Source: JAXMDC01 sp046349035 (GTDB lineage Bacteria; Pseudomonadota; Alphaproteobacteria; Rhizobiales; Kaistiaceae). Taken from it: a stretch of DNA of 64,000 nt. The stretch is from the NCBI GenBank assembly GCA_046349035.1, contig JAXMDC010000002.1, positions 186,001-250,000 on the forward strand. The letters run 5' to 3'. Position 1 is the first letter of the stretch, and each line of letters opens with the position of its first letter. The notes under the pieces were generated by a model, which was not told where the DNA came from, did no database searches, and saw only the letters and a list, made by a program, of their open reading frames with translations. The position numbers were made by a program, and so were the translations under genes. This document shows, piece after piece, positions 24,884-33,762 of the stretch.

Positions 24884-25659
24884 CGACGGCGCTCGCCCTC
24901 TCGGCTTTTCTTGCCGTCGTCGCCGGCGGCGCGGTCGGCTTTGCCCTCCGCATCGTCGGCGGCGGCGGCTCGCTCCTTGGCGTGCCGCTGCTTCTCTATG
25001 TCGTCGGCGCGCCGAGCCCGCATGTGGCGATCGGCACCAGCGCCGCGGCGGTCGGGCTCAACGCCGCTTATGGCCTCTTGGCCGGGCGCACCATGGCCCG
25101 CATCAAGTGGCGCTGCGCGCTGGTCTTCGCCGGCGCCGGCATCGCCGGTGCCGCTATCGGCTCCAGCATCGGCAAAGCCGTCGACGGACACCACCTCCTC
25201 GCCGTTCTCGCCGCCGTCATGGTCGCCGTCGCCGCTTCGATGCTGTTGCGCCGCAACGCGCCGGGCAATCCGGCGGTGCGTCTGGCGGCGGAGAATTTCC
25301 TGAAGCTCGTCGCCTTCGGCTTCGCCACCGGCGCGGTGTCCGGCATCTTCGGCATCGGCGGCGGCTTCCTCATCGCCCCGGCGCTGGTCGCTGCGACCGG
25401 CATGCCGATCGCCAGTGCCGTCGCCTCCTCGCTGGTGCCGGTGCTCGCCTTCAGCCTCACCACCGCCGCCAACTATCAGCTGTCCGGCCTCGTCGACTGG
25501 CCGCTGGCGGCGCTGTTCGCCGTCGGCGGCATCCTCGGCGGCGGCCTCGCCGCCCGGCCGGCGGCGCATCTTTCGGCGCGCCCGGCGATGCTGAACGCCC
25601 TTTTCGCCGGCCTGATCGTCGCGGCGGCCCTCGTCATGTTCGCCGAAAGCCTTGCCTGA
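24880..25659 (+). CDS. TauE/SafE (TSUP) family sulfite/organosulfur exporter
   Basis: A 259-residue membrane protein with about seven to eight hydrophobic segments and the two TSUP signatures: VGGGGSLLGVPLLLYVVG near residue 27 and GIGGGFLIAPALVAATGMP near residue 161. In BigR operons this exporter removes sulfite or thiosulfate formed by the persulfide dioxygenase. The start is GTG 24880, overlapping the rhodanese stop. Confidence 0.88.
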   Translation: MTTALALSAFLAVVAGGAVGFALRIVGGGGSLLGVPLLLYVVGAPSPHVAIGTSAAAVGLNAAYGLLAGRTMARIKWRCALVFAGAGIAGAAIGSSIGKAVDGHHLLAVLAAVMVAVAASMLLRRNAPGNPAVRLAAENFLKLVAFGFATGAVSGIFGIGGGFLIAPALVAATGMPIASAVASSLVPVLAFSLTTAANYQLSGLVDWPLAALFAVGGILGGGLAARPAAHLSARPAMLNALFAGLIVAAALVMFAESLA

Positions 25660-25757
25660 GCAGGGGCTTGCCCGGCTTGGCAACCGCCCGCCGGGTTCCC
25701 ATATCATCGGCGGCGGGAACGTTCTCCCGCCCGTGCAACCATAGGGAGCCTTCACCG

Positions 25758-26171
25758 ATGGGCCGTGGAGCTGCGCTGCTGGTGGGCGTCGGCGCCCTGT
25801 TGGTCGCCGGTCATGTCGGCTATGTCGCCGGCGCGCATGGCACCGCCTGGCACGGCGGCTTCGGCCGTCACGCCGGACCGGCGCCGATCGCCTCCGGTGT
25901 TCCAGGCCCCGGCACTTCGGCGCGCCAGACGCCGCCGCCCGGCTATTCGCCTTTCGGCTCGCGCGATCTGAAGCTCGGCGTCGATGAGGTGCGCGCCGAG
26001 AGCGAGAGGTTCATCGCCCGTCTCGGCAATGCGCGCCTCAAGCTCGGCGAGGTCAAGGAGGTCGACGGCGACGCGATCACCGCCGACATCGTCACCAAGG
26101 ACGGCGCTGCGCTGGTCGAGCGCCTGCGTGTCGACCGCCACACCGGCTATACGCGCTCACAGGAGAACTGA
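25758..26171 (+). CDS. Membrane-anchored hypothetical protein
   Basis: A 137-residue protein with one N-terminal hydrophobic segment (AALLVGVGALLVAGHVGYVAG), a Gly/Pro/His-rich linker and a charged C-terminal domain (LGEVKEVDGDAITADIVTKD) that should lie in the periplasm. The domain has the look of a PepSY-like or heavy-metal-associated module, but I cannot name it. It ends 2 nt before a SHOCT-domain gene, and the two are surely cotranscribed. Confidence 0.7.
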   Translation: MGRGAALLVGVGALLVAGHVGYVAGAHGTAWHGGFGRHAGPAPIASGVPGPGTSARQTPPPGYSPFGSRDLKLGVDEVRAESERFIARLGNARLKLGEVKEVDGDAITADIVTKDGAALVERLRVDRHTGYTRSQEN

Positions 26172-26173
26172 TC

Positions 26174-26491
26174 ATGATGTGGGGTTACGGCGACGGCTGG
26201 AACGTGATGGGCGGATGGGGCTGGGGCTGGCACGGCCCGTTCAGCTTCCTCTGGATCCTCATTCTCGTCTTCCTCGGCATCGGCCTGCTGCGGATGGTGT
26301 TCGGACACCGCCACGGCAAGGACTGGCGCCGCCACGGCCCGCCGCCGCATTGGCGCGGCGAGGGCGGCTGGCAGGGCCCACGCCGCTCGTCAGGCCTGGC
26401 GATCCTCGAGGAGCGCTACGCCAAGGGCGAGATCAATCGCGACGAGTATCTGGAAAAGCGCCGCGATCTTCTCGGCGAGGCGGCCGCCTGA
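26174..26491 (+). CDS. SHOCT-domain membrane protein
   Basis: A 105-residue protein: a Trp/Gly-rich start, one membrane segment (FSFLWILILVFLGIGLL), a basic His/Pro-rich loop and a C-terminal SHOCT motif (AILEERYAKGEINRDEYLEK, residues 76-95). SHOCT segments are short helical hairpins thought to mediate oligomerisation. An AGGAG motif precedes the start, and a second ATG follows directly. It is in an operon with the upstream membrane-anchored protein. Confidence 0.8.
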   Translation: MMWGYGDGWNVMGGWGWGWHGPFSFLWILILVFLGIGLLRMVFGHRHGKDWRRHGPPPHWRGEGGWQGPRRSSGLAILEERYAKGEINRDEYLEKRRDLLGEAAA

Positions 26492-26518
26492 GGGCGGCCG
26501 CGTATCGCCTGCCGGCCC

Positions 26519-26905
26519 TCAGCGCCAGAGGCCGAGGATCGCGCCCATCACGACGAGGCCGACCAGCTGGTAGCTGGCGTTGATCGCCACCACCATCGGC
26601 GGCTTCCGCTCATAATAGATCGTCGGCACCATGATTGCCGCGACGAAGCCGGCCCATAGAACCACCGCCGCGACGATGCCGCTGATAATGCCGGGCGAGC
26701 CGTACCAGACGATCACCCGCGCCAGCACATAGGCCTCGACCAGATTGCCGAGGAAGCCGACAATGAGCGCCATCGGCTCCGGCTGCGCGCCGCCCTTGAT
26801 GCCCTGCAGGTCGCGCCACTGCTGCCCGAACAGCGCCGTATACCAGGCCGCGCCGATGGCAAACATGACGAAAGCGGCGACGACGACGGCAAGAATGTTG
26901 ACCAT
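26519..26905 (-). CDS. DUF1761 membrane protein
   Basis: A 128-residue integral membrane protein with four hydrophobic segments. It carries the DUF1761 features: AAWYTALFGQQW near the N-terminus, a central FLGNLVEAYVLA helix and ERKPPMVVAINASYQLVGLVVMGAILG at the end. Function is unknown in the family. It is convergent with the SHOCT gene and divergent from the multicopper oxidase. Confidence 0.82.
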   Translation of the reverse strand: MVNILAVVVAAFVMFAIGAAWYTALFGQQWRDLQGIKGGAQPEPMALIVGFLGNLVEAYVLARVIVWYGSPGIISGIVAAVVLWAGFVAAIMVPTIYYERKPPMVVAINASYQLVGLVVMGAILGLWR

Positions 26906-27000
26906 GGAAATTCCCCCCGTTTGACTTCCTTCAAGGAATCGCCCGGCAGTCTGTGCGGTTTTGCTAGACTAGACAAACGTTTCGATCCGGGCCTTTCGCC

Positions 27001-28449
27001 ATGACCGTATTTGCCGCCGCGCCGCGCCTCGACCGTCGAGCCTTCCTCGCTTCCGCCGCCGCCCTCGGCGCTTCGTTCGCGGCCGGGCGGCCTGCCGAAC
27101 TCCTGGCGCAGGCGGCCGCGCCGCCCCCGACGATCCTCAAGATCGCCACCCGCACCCTCGAGGTGAACAAGAAGCCGGCCAAGGTTTTCGGCCTCACCGC
27201 CAACGACAAGCCGGGCATTCGCATGAAGGCCGGCGACGCGTTCAAGGCGATGCTCTCCAACGAGACCGCCGAGCCGACCATCGTCCACTGGCATGGCCTC
27301 ACCCCGCCCTGGGAGCAGGACGGCGTTGCCGACGCGCCGCTGCCGATGATCGCGCCGGGCTCGGCCCGCGGCTACGACTTCAAGGTCGCCACCCCCGGCA
27401 CGTTCTGGATGCACGCGCATACCCTGCAGGAGCAGCGCCTCCTTGCCGCGCCGCTCATCGTCGAGGACCCCGCCGACAAGGCGACCGACATCCAGGACGT
27501 CGTCGTCCTCCTCCACGACTTCTCCTTCACCCCGCCCGAGGAGCTGTTGAAGCGCCTCACCGGCAGCGACGGCATGGGTGCCATGGCCGGCCACGACATG
27601 GGCGCCATGACCGCCACCGCCGGCGCGCACGCCGGCCACGACATGTCGGCGATGACGATGGACGTGAACGATATCGAGTTCGACGCCTACCTCGCCAACG
27701 ACCGGACGCTCGACGATCCCGAGGTGTTTGCCGTCGAGAAGGGCGGGCGGGTGCGCCTGCGCATCATCAACGGCGGGGCCGCCACCGCCTTCACCATCGA
27801 CCTCGGCGAGGTTCAGGGCGCGCTCACCGCGGTCGACGGCCACGACATCGAACCGGTTGTCGGCAAGCGCTTTCCGATCGCACCGGGTCAGCGGCTCGAC
27901 ATCGTTTTCCGTCTCCCCGGCGACGGCAAGGCGCTGCCGGTGCTGGCGCTCCGCGAAGGCGCGGTCGAGCGCACCGGCTTCGTGCTCCGCCCGGCCGGCG
28001 CCGCGGTGGAGAAGATCGCGCCGCGCGGCCGCGACAAGGCGCCGGTACTCGACCTTGCGCTGGAGAGCCGCCTGAAAGCGAAGACCCCGCTCGCCGCCAG
28101 GAAGGCCGACAAGGCCATCGCCGTCGACCTCGCCGGCGACATGATGCTCTACAAGTGGGGGATCGGCGCGACGTCGCCGCTCACGGTTTCAAAGGGCGAG
28201 CGCGTCGAACTCCGCCTCGTCAACCGCTCGATGATGGCGCACCCGATGCACCTGCACGGCCACGCCTTTCAGGTCGTCGCCGTCGGCGACCGCCGCATCC
28301 CCGGCGCCGTCCGCGACACTGTCCTGGTGCCGGCGATGGGCGGCCTCACCATCGCCTTCGACGCCGACAATCCCGGCACCTGGCCGTTCCACTGCCACAA
28401 CCTCTACCACATGGTCGCGGGGATGATGGCCAACGTCGCGTATGGCTGA
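27001..28449 (+). CDS. Tat-exported multicopper oxidase
   Basis: A 482-residue multicopper oxidase with a twin-Arg signal (LDRRAFLASAAALG). Copper-ligand motifs are in order: HWHG (His96, His98), FWMHAH (138-140), HPMHLHGH (about 414-421) and HCHNLYHM (about 464-471, with the type-1 Cys). A Met/His-rich insert (about residues 190-220, repeats of AGHDM and GAM) is the sort of copper-binding loop seen in CopA/CueO-type oxidases. A role in copper tolerance by oxidation of Cu(I) or of phenolics in the periplasm is likely. No copB or cop regulator lies next to it. Confidence 0.9.
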   Translation: MTVFAAAPRLDRRAFLASAAALGASFAAGRPAELLAQAAAPPPTILKIATRTLEVNKKPAKVFGLTANDKPGIRMKAGDAFKAMLSNETAEPTIVHWHGLTPPWEQDGVADAPLPMIAPGSARGYDFKVATPGTFWMHAHTLQEQRLLAAPLIVEDPADKATDIQDVVVLLHDFSFTPPEELLKRLTGSDGMGAMAGHDMGAMTATAGAHAGHDMSAMTMDVNDIEFDAYLANDRTLDDPEVFAVEKGGRVRLRIINGGAATAFTIDLGEVQGALTAVDGHDIEPVVGKRFPIAPGQRLDIVFRLPGDGKALPVLALREGAVERTGFVLRPAGAAVEKIAPRGRDKAPVLDLALESRLKAKTPLAARKADKAIAVDLAGDMMLYKWGIGATSPLTVSKGERVELRLVNRSMMAHPMHLHGHAFQVVAVGDRRIPGAVRDTVLVPAMGGLTIAFDADNPGTWPFHCHNLYHMVAGMMANVAYG

Positions 28450-28493
28450 GAGCAAGCCTGCTCTGATGGGCCGGCCGATCCGCTAGAGAAGCA

Positions 28494-29612
28494 CTACGCG
28501 AGCGCGGTCCGCAGGACGTAGTCGCAGCAGGCCTTCATCGTGGCGTTCGCCTCGGCAAAGCGGTGGCCCTCCTCGGCCATCGCTTTGAGCCGCGGCTTGT
28601 CTGCGAGGGCCTTGCGGATCGCCTGCGTCAGACCGCCGTTTTCCGGGGTGTAGTAGATGGCATGAACGCCCTCGACGAGGGGCGTGGCGCGTATCACGGT
28701 CGGCGCGTTGATGACCGGGACGGTGTAGGTCATCAGCGACTCGAAGTGGCGATAGCATTGCCAGCCGATCCCTTCGGGGGACCATGTGAGCCACGCCCGC
28801 GCCATGCGCGCCAAAAACTCCTTCGGCGGCAGGGCCCGCTCGGAATAGTCGACCGAGACGCCGGCGTCCGCCAGCCTGGCGATCTCGGCTATGCCGTCGC
28901 GCCGCAGGGTGGAGTTGGCTTCGATGCTGCCGGCGAAGAAGAGATCGATCTCCTTCTTGGGGAAGCTGTGCAGGGCGTTCGCCTCGTCCCAATGACGGAG
29001 CGGCAGGTTGACCGGGCGGAGCTTATCCATCCGGCGCCCCCACTTCGCGCTGAGGCGCATCTGCAAACCCGGAAGGAACGGATGCGCGACGCCCGCCAGC
29101 ACCCGCCATCGGTCGATCGGCAGCTCGCGCTTGAAGACGAATTTCGCCTTATCCATGAGCGCGATGGTCGGCTTGCCGACGGCCGGAATGTCGGCCGCGT
29201 CGATGACGACCAGGGGCGGGCCGAGGCCGGGCGGCGGTGAGAATCCCGGTAGGCGGAAATAGGCGGTGCCATAGACCCGGGTGAGGGCCGACCAAGGGCG
29301 CCAGGGAGACTGAAAGAACGCGCGGAAGCCGTTCCGCTGACTGAACGGCGCATAGTGCGAGGGGTGGACGACGACGAGGTCGTATCGCCGCTCCCGAATG
29401 CCGGCGAAAGCGCGCGCCATCGCCAGCGGGGTGGCGTCCTCGCAATCGAGGTCGCCCGGCCGGTTGCGCCATCCCGTCCACAGCAGGCTCGTTTGCTTGG
29501 GATAGGCGCGCTTGAACCAGCTGTCGCCGCCGATCTCCAGGACCCGCGCCCCCGAGTCGTCGACGCCAACCGGGCGCGGGGCGTGAGCATCACCGGCGGA
29601 CGGCGGGGGCAT
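28494..29612 (-). CDS. Putative glycosyltransferase (GT1/GT4-like C-terminal domain)
   Basis: A 372-residue soluble protein. The C-terminal half has a glycosyltransferase-like layout: KKEIDLFFAGSIEANSTLRR, then SPEGIGWQCYRHFESLMTYTVPVI with the Glu-containing nucleotide-sugar loop, and VEGVHAIYYTPENGG near the end, as in the Glyco_trans_1_2 / CgeB-like group. Donor and acceptor are unknown. ATG 29612 has AGGAG 6 nt upstream. It is divergent from an exported propeller-like protein. No polysaccharide cluster surrounds it. Confidence 0.65.
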   Translation of the reverse strand: MPPPSAGDAHAPRPVGVDDSGARVLEIGGDSWFKRAYPKQTSLLWTGWRNRPGDLDCEDATPLAMARAFAGIRERRYDLVVVHPSHYAPFSQRNGFRAFFQSPWRPWSALTRVYGTAYFRLPGFSPPPGLGPPLVVIDAADIPAVGKPTIALMDKAKFVFKRELPIDRWRVLAGVAHPFLPGLQMRLSAKWGRRMDKLRPVNLPLRHWDEANALHSFPKKEIDLFFAGSIEANSTLRRDGIAEIARLADAGVSVDYSERALPPKEFLARMARAWLTWSPEGIGWQCYRHFESLMTYTVPVINAPTVIRATPLVEGVHAIYYTPENGGLTQAIRKALADKPRLKAMAEEGHRFAEANATMKACCDYVLRTALA

Positions 29613-29912
29613 TCAAGGCTCCTCGGAAAGCGAGAGACAATGCTGGCAAGCCAGCGCCGCGGTCAACCGATGACGCGGTGGGCTCGGCGCCCCTGCCGCA
29701 TCGCACGGTCCCCGCTCGTAGCATCCCCGACAATGGCTTGTTCCTTCGCCGAAAAAATGCCGCCAAGCGGGGGAACCGCGCACCGCTCCGGCCGTTTGCG
29801 ACACGGCCCGGCCACAGTCTCCCCGCGGCTTGGCCTTGTTATTGCGAGAGCCTGACCGACGACCGCAACCGCCGCGGAACCGCTTCACCCCTGCTCACCG
29901 TGAAGGCAGCGA
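29613..29912. other. Divergent intergenic region
   Basis: 300 nt between the glycosyltransferase and the Tat-exported protein. It must hold both promoters, but I see no convincing operator, hairpin or additional gene. Confidence 0.5.
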
Positions 29913-31193
29913 ATGTCGGGTTTGACACGCCGTGGCTTGATCGGGGCCGGCATCGCCACCCTGGCGCCCGCCCTTCTTTCGCCCGCTTTTCTTTCGCGCG
30001 GCGGCCTTGCCGCGCCGTCGGACCTGTCCGCGGAATTCAGCCCGGCGGACGCGCCGCCGCGGGCGTTTCACGCCAGGCTCCAGCCGGCGCCGCCTCGCCA
30101 GTTGTTCGGCGAGAGCCTTGATCGCGCGGACAGCAACTCCCCAGTCCTGCGCGACGGGGAGCGCACGCTGGCTTTCGTCAGTTCCTTTCAGCCGATCGGT
30201 CAAACCTACCGCCGCCAGGGTCCCGGGTCCGGATTCCTCGGCTTGGGACCGATGCAGCCGGTGGAGATTGTCGACCCGCACGCCGAAGGGCGATGGGACG
30301 ACGGCAAATGGATAGAGTCGGTCTGGCGGCATCCCGGCGGTCGGCTCTACGGCTGGTATCACGCCGAGATATCGGTGCCGACGTCGCGCGCCGTTCCCAA
30401 GATCGGTGCCCTGGCGTCCGACGACGACGGATTGACCTGGCGGATGCTGGGCGATCTCTTCGACGTCTCGCCCGAGGATGCCGACTCCGATTTTCAGAAC
30501 GGCTACTTCCTCGGCGGCCTTGGCGATTTCTGCGCCCTGGTCAGCCGCGCCGACGGACATGTCTACATCTACGCCACGGCCTACGGCCCGGGGGAGGACC
30601 GGCAGGGCATCGTCGCCGCCCGCTATCCCCTGTCGAGCCTCGACAATCCACGCGACGGCCTGGAGATATGGCAGGGCGCGTGGGGCTGGCGCGCCGCCGA
30701 TGGCGAGCGCCCGCATCCAACGCCGATCTTGAGGCCGAGCCGCGAATGGCGCCACGCCGACCCTGACGCCTTCTGGGGACCGGCGATCCACTTCAACACG
30801 TCTCTGCGCGCCTATGTGATGCTGGTCAACCGCACCGCGGCGGGCTTCGGCGACTGGCGCCAGGACGGCATTTACGTCTCCTTCAACGAGCGGCTCGACG
30901 ATCCGCTCGGCTGGTCGCCGCCGCAGCGCCTTGTCGCTGGCGGCGCCTGGTATCCGCAGGTCGTCGGGATCGGCCCAGGGGAGGGTGACACTCTGGCCGG
31001 CGCGACCGCGCGGTTCTTTCTCGCCGGCTATTCCGCCTGGGAGATCGTCTTCAGCGAGGCCGACGGCGCCGCGGAGTGGCCGGCATCCCTGGAAATGGAC
31101 CGCGACCTCAACGTCGTGCGCGCGCAGGTCTCCGAGCGCAGAAGCGACGGAGCGGTGGGTACTCCGGCGGCCAAGAAATCTCGTCACCGCTGA
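29913..31193 (+). CDS. Tat-exported protein, probable five-bladed propeller
   Basis: A 426-residue protein with a clear twin-Arg signal (LTRRGLIGAGIATLAPALL). The mature part has repeated WxxxGxxYxxYH-like strands (GGRLYGWYHAEI, VPKIGALASDDDGLTWRML, HVYIYATAYGP, FWGPAIHFNTSLRAYVML, DGIYVSFNERLDDPLGW), the look of the GH43/GH32-type five-bladed beta-propeller. I cannot fix the catalytic acids, so enzymatic activity is only possible. Folding in the cytoplasm before Tat export suggests a cofactor or rapid folding. It is divergent from a glycosyltransferase, so a joint carbohydrate role is a reasonable inference. Confidence 0.62.
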   Translation: MSGLTRRGLIGAGIATLAPALLSPAFLSRGGLAAPSDLSAEFSPADAPPRAFHARLQPAPPRQLFGESLDRADSNSPVLRDGERTLAFVSSFQPIGQTYRRQGPGSGFLGLGPMQPVEIVDPHAEGRWDDGKWIESVWRHPGGRLYGWYHAEISVPTSRAVPKIGALASDDDGLTWRMLGDLFDVSPEDADSDFQNGYFLGGLGDFCALVSRADGHVYIYATAYGPGEDRQGIVAARYPLSSLDNPRDGLEIWQGAWGWRAADGERPHPTPILRPSREWRHADPDAFWGPAIHFNTSLRAYVMLVNRTAAGFGDWRQDGIYVSFNERLDDPLGWSPPQRLVAGGAWYPQVVGIGPGEGDTLAGATARFFLAGYSAWEIVFSEADGAAEWPASLEMDRDLNVVRAQVSERRSDGAVGTPAAKKSRHR

Positions 31194-31248
31194 TCGCGGC
31201 CCTGGGCGACGCAGAACGCTCCAGGGGCTAATCCCGGATCGGCCGGGT

Positions 31249-31905
31249 TTACGCCGGTGCCGTCATTGCCGCCGGGCGCGGCGGGCGGATCGCCAGCGCC
31301 AGGACCGCGAGGCCGCTGACAAGGAGGAGCCAATCCTGCGGGACCGCCAGCAGGATTGCCGCCGAGCCGCCGATGAGCGACCAGATCATCGGCACCGCCA
31401 GCAAGTAGCGCGCCCGCCGCTTGAAGGTGAGGAGCAGCAGCCCGAACGTGAAAAGCGTCAGCGGGCAGGGGGCAACGCCGAACATCGGCAGTGCGGGATA
31501 GGTCTCGCCGGCGAGAAGTCCGGCCAGCGGATAGACCGCCATCGCATAGCCGATCAGGCCAAGGCCGAGCCACCGCCGCACGCCGCTCACCGGTTCGACG
31601 CGCCCGCTGCCGCGAAGCGCGATGACGAGCAGCAAGGCCTGCACGCAGAAGAGAACGCCAAAGCCGATGGCGGCGCGGTTGATCGGCGAGAAGTAGGCGA
31701 GATGATAGGCGACACCGTTCCACGCCCACATCGCCGCCAGGATCGCCGCCACCACCGGCCAGGACGACCGCCCCCGCCGCACGGTCAGCCAAACAGCCAA
31801 GAGGCCGAGGACGTAAGCGACGATCTGCGCCGGCCAGATCGCCTGGTTATAGGCGGCGAACACCGCCAGGAATTGCTCGCGCGTGAACGGCAGGATCGAA
31901 GGCAT
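31249..31905 (-). CDS. DUF6064-type integral membrane protein
   Basis: A 218-residue protein with about seven hydrophobic segments and very short loops. The opening (LPFTREQFLAVFAAYNQAIWPAQIVAYVLGL) and the WNGVAYHLAYFSPINRAA motif resemble the DUF6064 family. Function unknown. It is divergent from the PAS protein, with about 200 nt between the starts. Confidence 0.72.
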   Translation of the reverse strand: MPSILPFTREQFLAVFAAYNQAIWPAQIVAYVLGLLAVWLTVRRGRSSWPVVAAILAAMWAWNGVAYHLAYFSPINRAAIGFGVLFCVQALLLVIALRGSGRVEPVSGVRRWLGLGLIGYAMAVYPLAGLLAGETYPALPMFGVAPCPLTLFTFGLLLLTFKRRARYLLAVPMIWSLIGGSAAILLAVPQDWLLLVSGLAVLALAIRPPRPAAMTAPA

Positions 31906-32109
31906 GAGTGGAAGATTGGACGACGCGTCCGGGGCTGGCCTTGACCTGAGGCAAAAACGGCCATCGCAGGGGTCTCGCTCTCCGCCCGTTAACCCCTCTG
32001 CAATCGCTCGCCCTCATCCTGGCGGCTCGGGAATGTCAGGGGGACCGGCGATTCGGGATCGCTCGTCCGAAGAACCGAGGCGCCACGCCTAGCGCGGGGC
32101 GCATGGCGC

Positions 32110-33432
32110 ATGGACGTCCAGCTCTCCGAAAAAAAGAAAATCCTCCCCACCGTCGACGCCGAAGTCCCGTTCTCCTTCGAGGAGTTGTTCTTCTCGCGCA
32201 CCGACGGTCGCGGCGTCATCCTCTCCGGCAACAGCGTCTTCCAGCGGATCAGCCACTATTCGTGGGATGAGTTGCTCGACAAGCCGCACTCGCTGATCCG
32301 CCACCCCGACATGCCGCGCGCCGTCTTCTGGCTGCTCTGGGAGACGATCAAGAAGGGCGAGCCGATCGGCGCCTACGTCAAGAACCGCGCCAAGGACGGC
32401 CGCTACTACTGGGTCTTCGCCATCGTCACCCCGGTCGACGACGGCTACCTCTCGGTCCGCCTGAAGCCGAGCGCGCTCCTGCCGCTGGTCGCCGAGGAAT
32501 ATCGCGGCCTGCTCGCCCTCTCGACGGCTGGGAAGCTGAGCCCGGAAGCCAGCGCCGGCGTGCTTCTGAAGCGCCTCGGCGAACTCGGCTTTGCCAACTA
32601 TTCCGCCTTCATGGCGACTGCTCTCGCCAAGGAACTGGCGACGCGCGATGCCGAACTCGGCCGCCCCGCCGACCGCATGCTCGCCTCCTTCGAGGATCTG
32701 GTCGGCGCCGCCAAGTCGCTGCTCGACCAGTCGGGCAAGATCTTCGCCGTCTACGATACCGCCAAATACGTGCCGCTCAACCTCAAGATCCACGCCGCTC
32801 AGCTCGGCTCGCAAGGCGTTACCATCGCCGTCATCTCCGACAATTACGGCATCATCTCCGGCGAGATCCGCGAGCACATGGCGCACTTCGTCTCCTCCGC
32901 CGAAGGGGTGCTGAAGAGCATCTATGACGGCCTCTTCCTCATTTGCGTCGCCAAGGTGCAGCACGAGGCGGCCGAGTTCTTCCATCACGAGAAGGCCGAC
33001 GGCGGCGGCGCCGGCGAGGAGGCGAACGAACGCGAAGCTGCGCTCCTGGAGCGCCAGCAGCGCGCCTATCAGGAAAAGGCGGCGGCCGGCCTCCGGCGCA
33101 TCGTCGAGGAGACGCAGCGCTTCCAGCAGGACTGCAGCGAGATGAAGCGCCTCGCCACCGCTCTCGAAGTCACCCGCATCATGGGCAAGATGGAGTGCTC
33201 GCGGCTCCTCGCCGTCAAGGGCGGCCTCCACCAGCTGATCGACGACCTCGCCACCTTCCAGACCGCCGTCTCCGAAGCGCTGAAGGACATCGAGCGCGAG
33301 AACCGCACCATCGAACGCTACAGCGGACGGATGCTCTCCATGATCGGTCGTGCCATCCCGCGCACGGTGGAGACCGAGGAGGCGCCATCGGCGGAGGAGC
33401 CGCCAGCCGAGGCCGAGCGCGCGGCCGCCTGA
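32110..33432 (+). CDS. Aer-type PAS domain protein with degenerate chemoreceptor-like C-terminus
   Basis: A 440-residue soluble protein. Residues about 20-130 form an Aer-like PAS domain: SRTDGRGVILSGNSVFQRIS, then RHPDMPRAVFWLLWETI and KNRAKDGRYYWVFAIVTPV, the pattern of flavin-binding redox sensors. The middle (LKIHAAQLGSQGVTIAVIS) recalls the signalling hairpin of methyl-accepting chemotaxis proteins but is strongly altered. The C-terminal 150 residues are a charged coiled coil. There is no membrane segment. A cytoplasmic redox or energy sensor coupled to taxis or another helical partner is likely; no che genes are nearby. Confidence 0.75.
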   Translation: MDVQLSEKKKILPTVDAEVPFSFEELFFSRTDGRGVILSGNSVFQRISHYSWDELLDKPHSLIRHPDMPRAVFWLLWETIKKGEPIGAYVKNRAKDGRYYWVFAIVTPVDDGYLSVRLKPSALLPLVAEEYRGLLALSTAGKLSPEASAGVLLKRLGELGFANYSAFMATALAKELATRDAELGRPADRMLASFEDLVGAAKSLLDQSGKIFAVYDTAKYVPLNLKIHAAQLGSQGVTIAVISDNYGIISGEIREHMAHFVSSAEGVLKSIYDGLFLICVAKVQHEAAEFFHHEKADGGGAGEEANEREAALLERQQRAYQEKAAAGLRRIVEETQRFQQDCSEMKRLATALEVTRIMGKMECSRLLAVKGGLHQLIDDLATFQTAVSEALKDIERENRTIERYSGRMLSMIGRAIPRTVETEEAPSAEEPPAEAERAAA

Positions 33433-33762
33433 TCGCACGATAGGGGAAACTTATCGTCGCCAGAGGTTGAGGCGGGTGGCTGCCTCGCGCTAGGCTCCGA
33501 TTCGACGGCCGGCCGTTTGCAGACGATCGCGGATGCCGTGCCCTCAGCCGGAAGGCGCTTTTTGTGGGCGGAGCGCGTCGGTGGCTGGCCTATCTGCGAC
33601 AATTGCCCGGCCATAGCCGAAGACGCGTAACGAGACCCTAAGGTCCGCGCCCGTTCCGTTTCATCGCGCCGCGTGCCGCGTGAGCGTTCCCTTGTGAATG
33701 CCATTTCGACCGTTGCGGCGCTGCGCCGTCGCGCGCCGCCGGCCGTCGCCGGAGGAGCGACC
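33433..33762. other. Intergenic region before the PQQ-propeller gene
   Basis: 330 nt. I see no supported gene or clear hairpin. An in-frame upstream ATG at 33673 would extend the next protein by 30 Arg/Ala-rich residues ahead of its signal peptide and is unlikely to be used. Confidence 0.5.
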
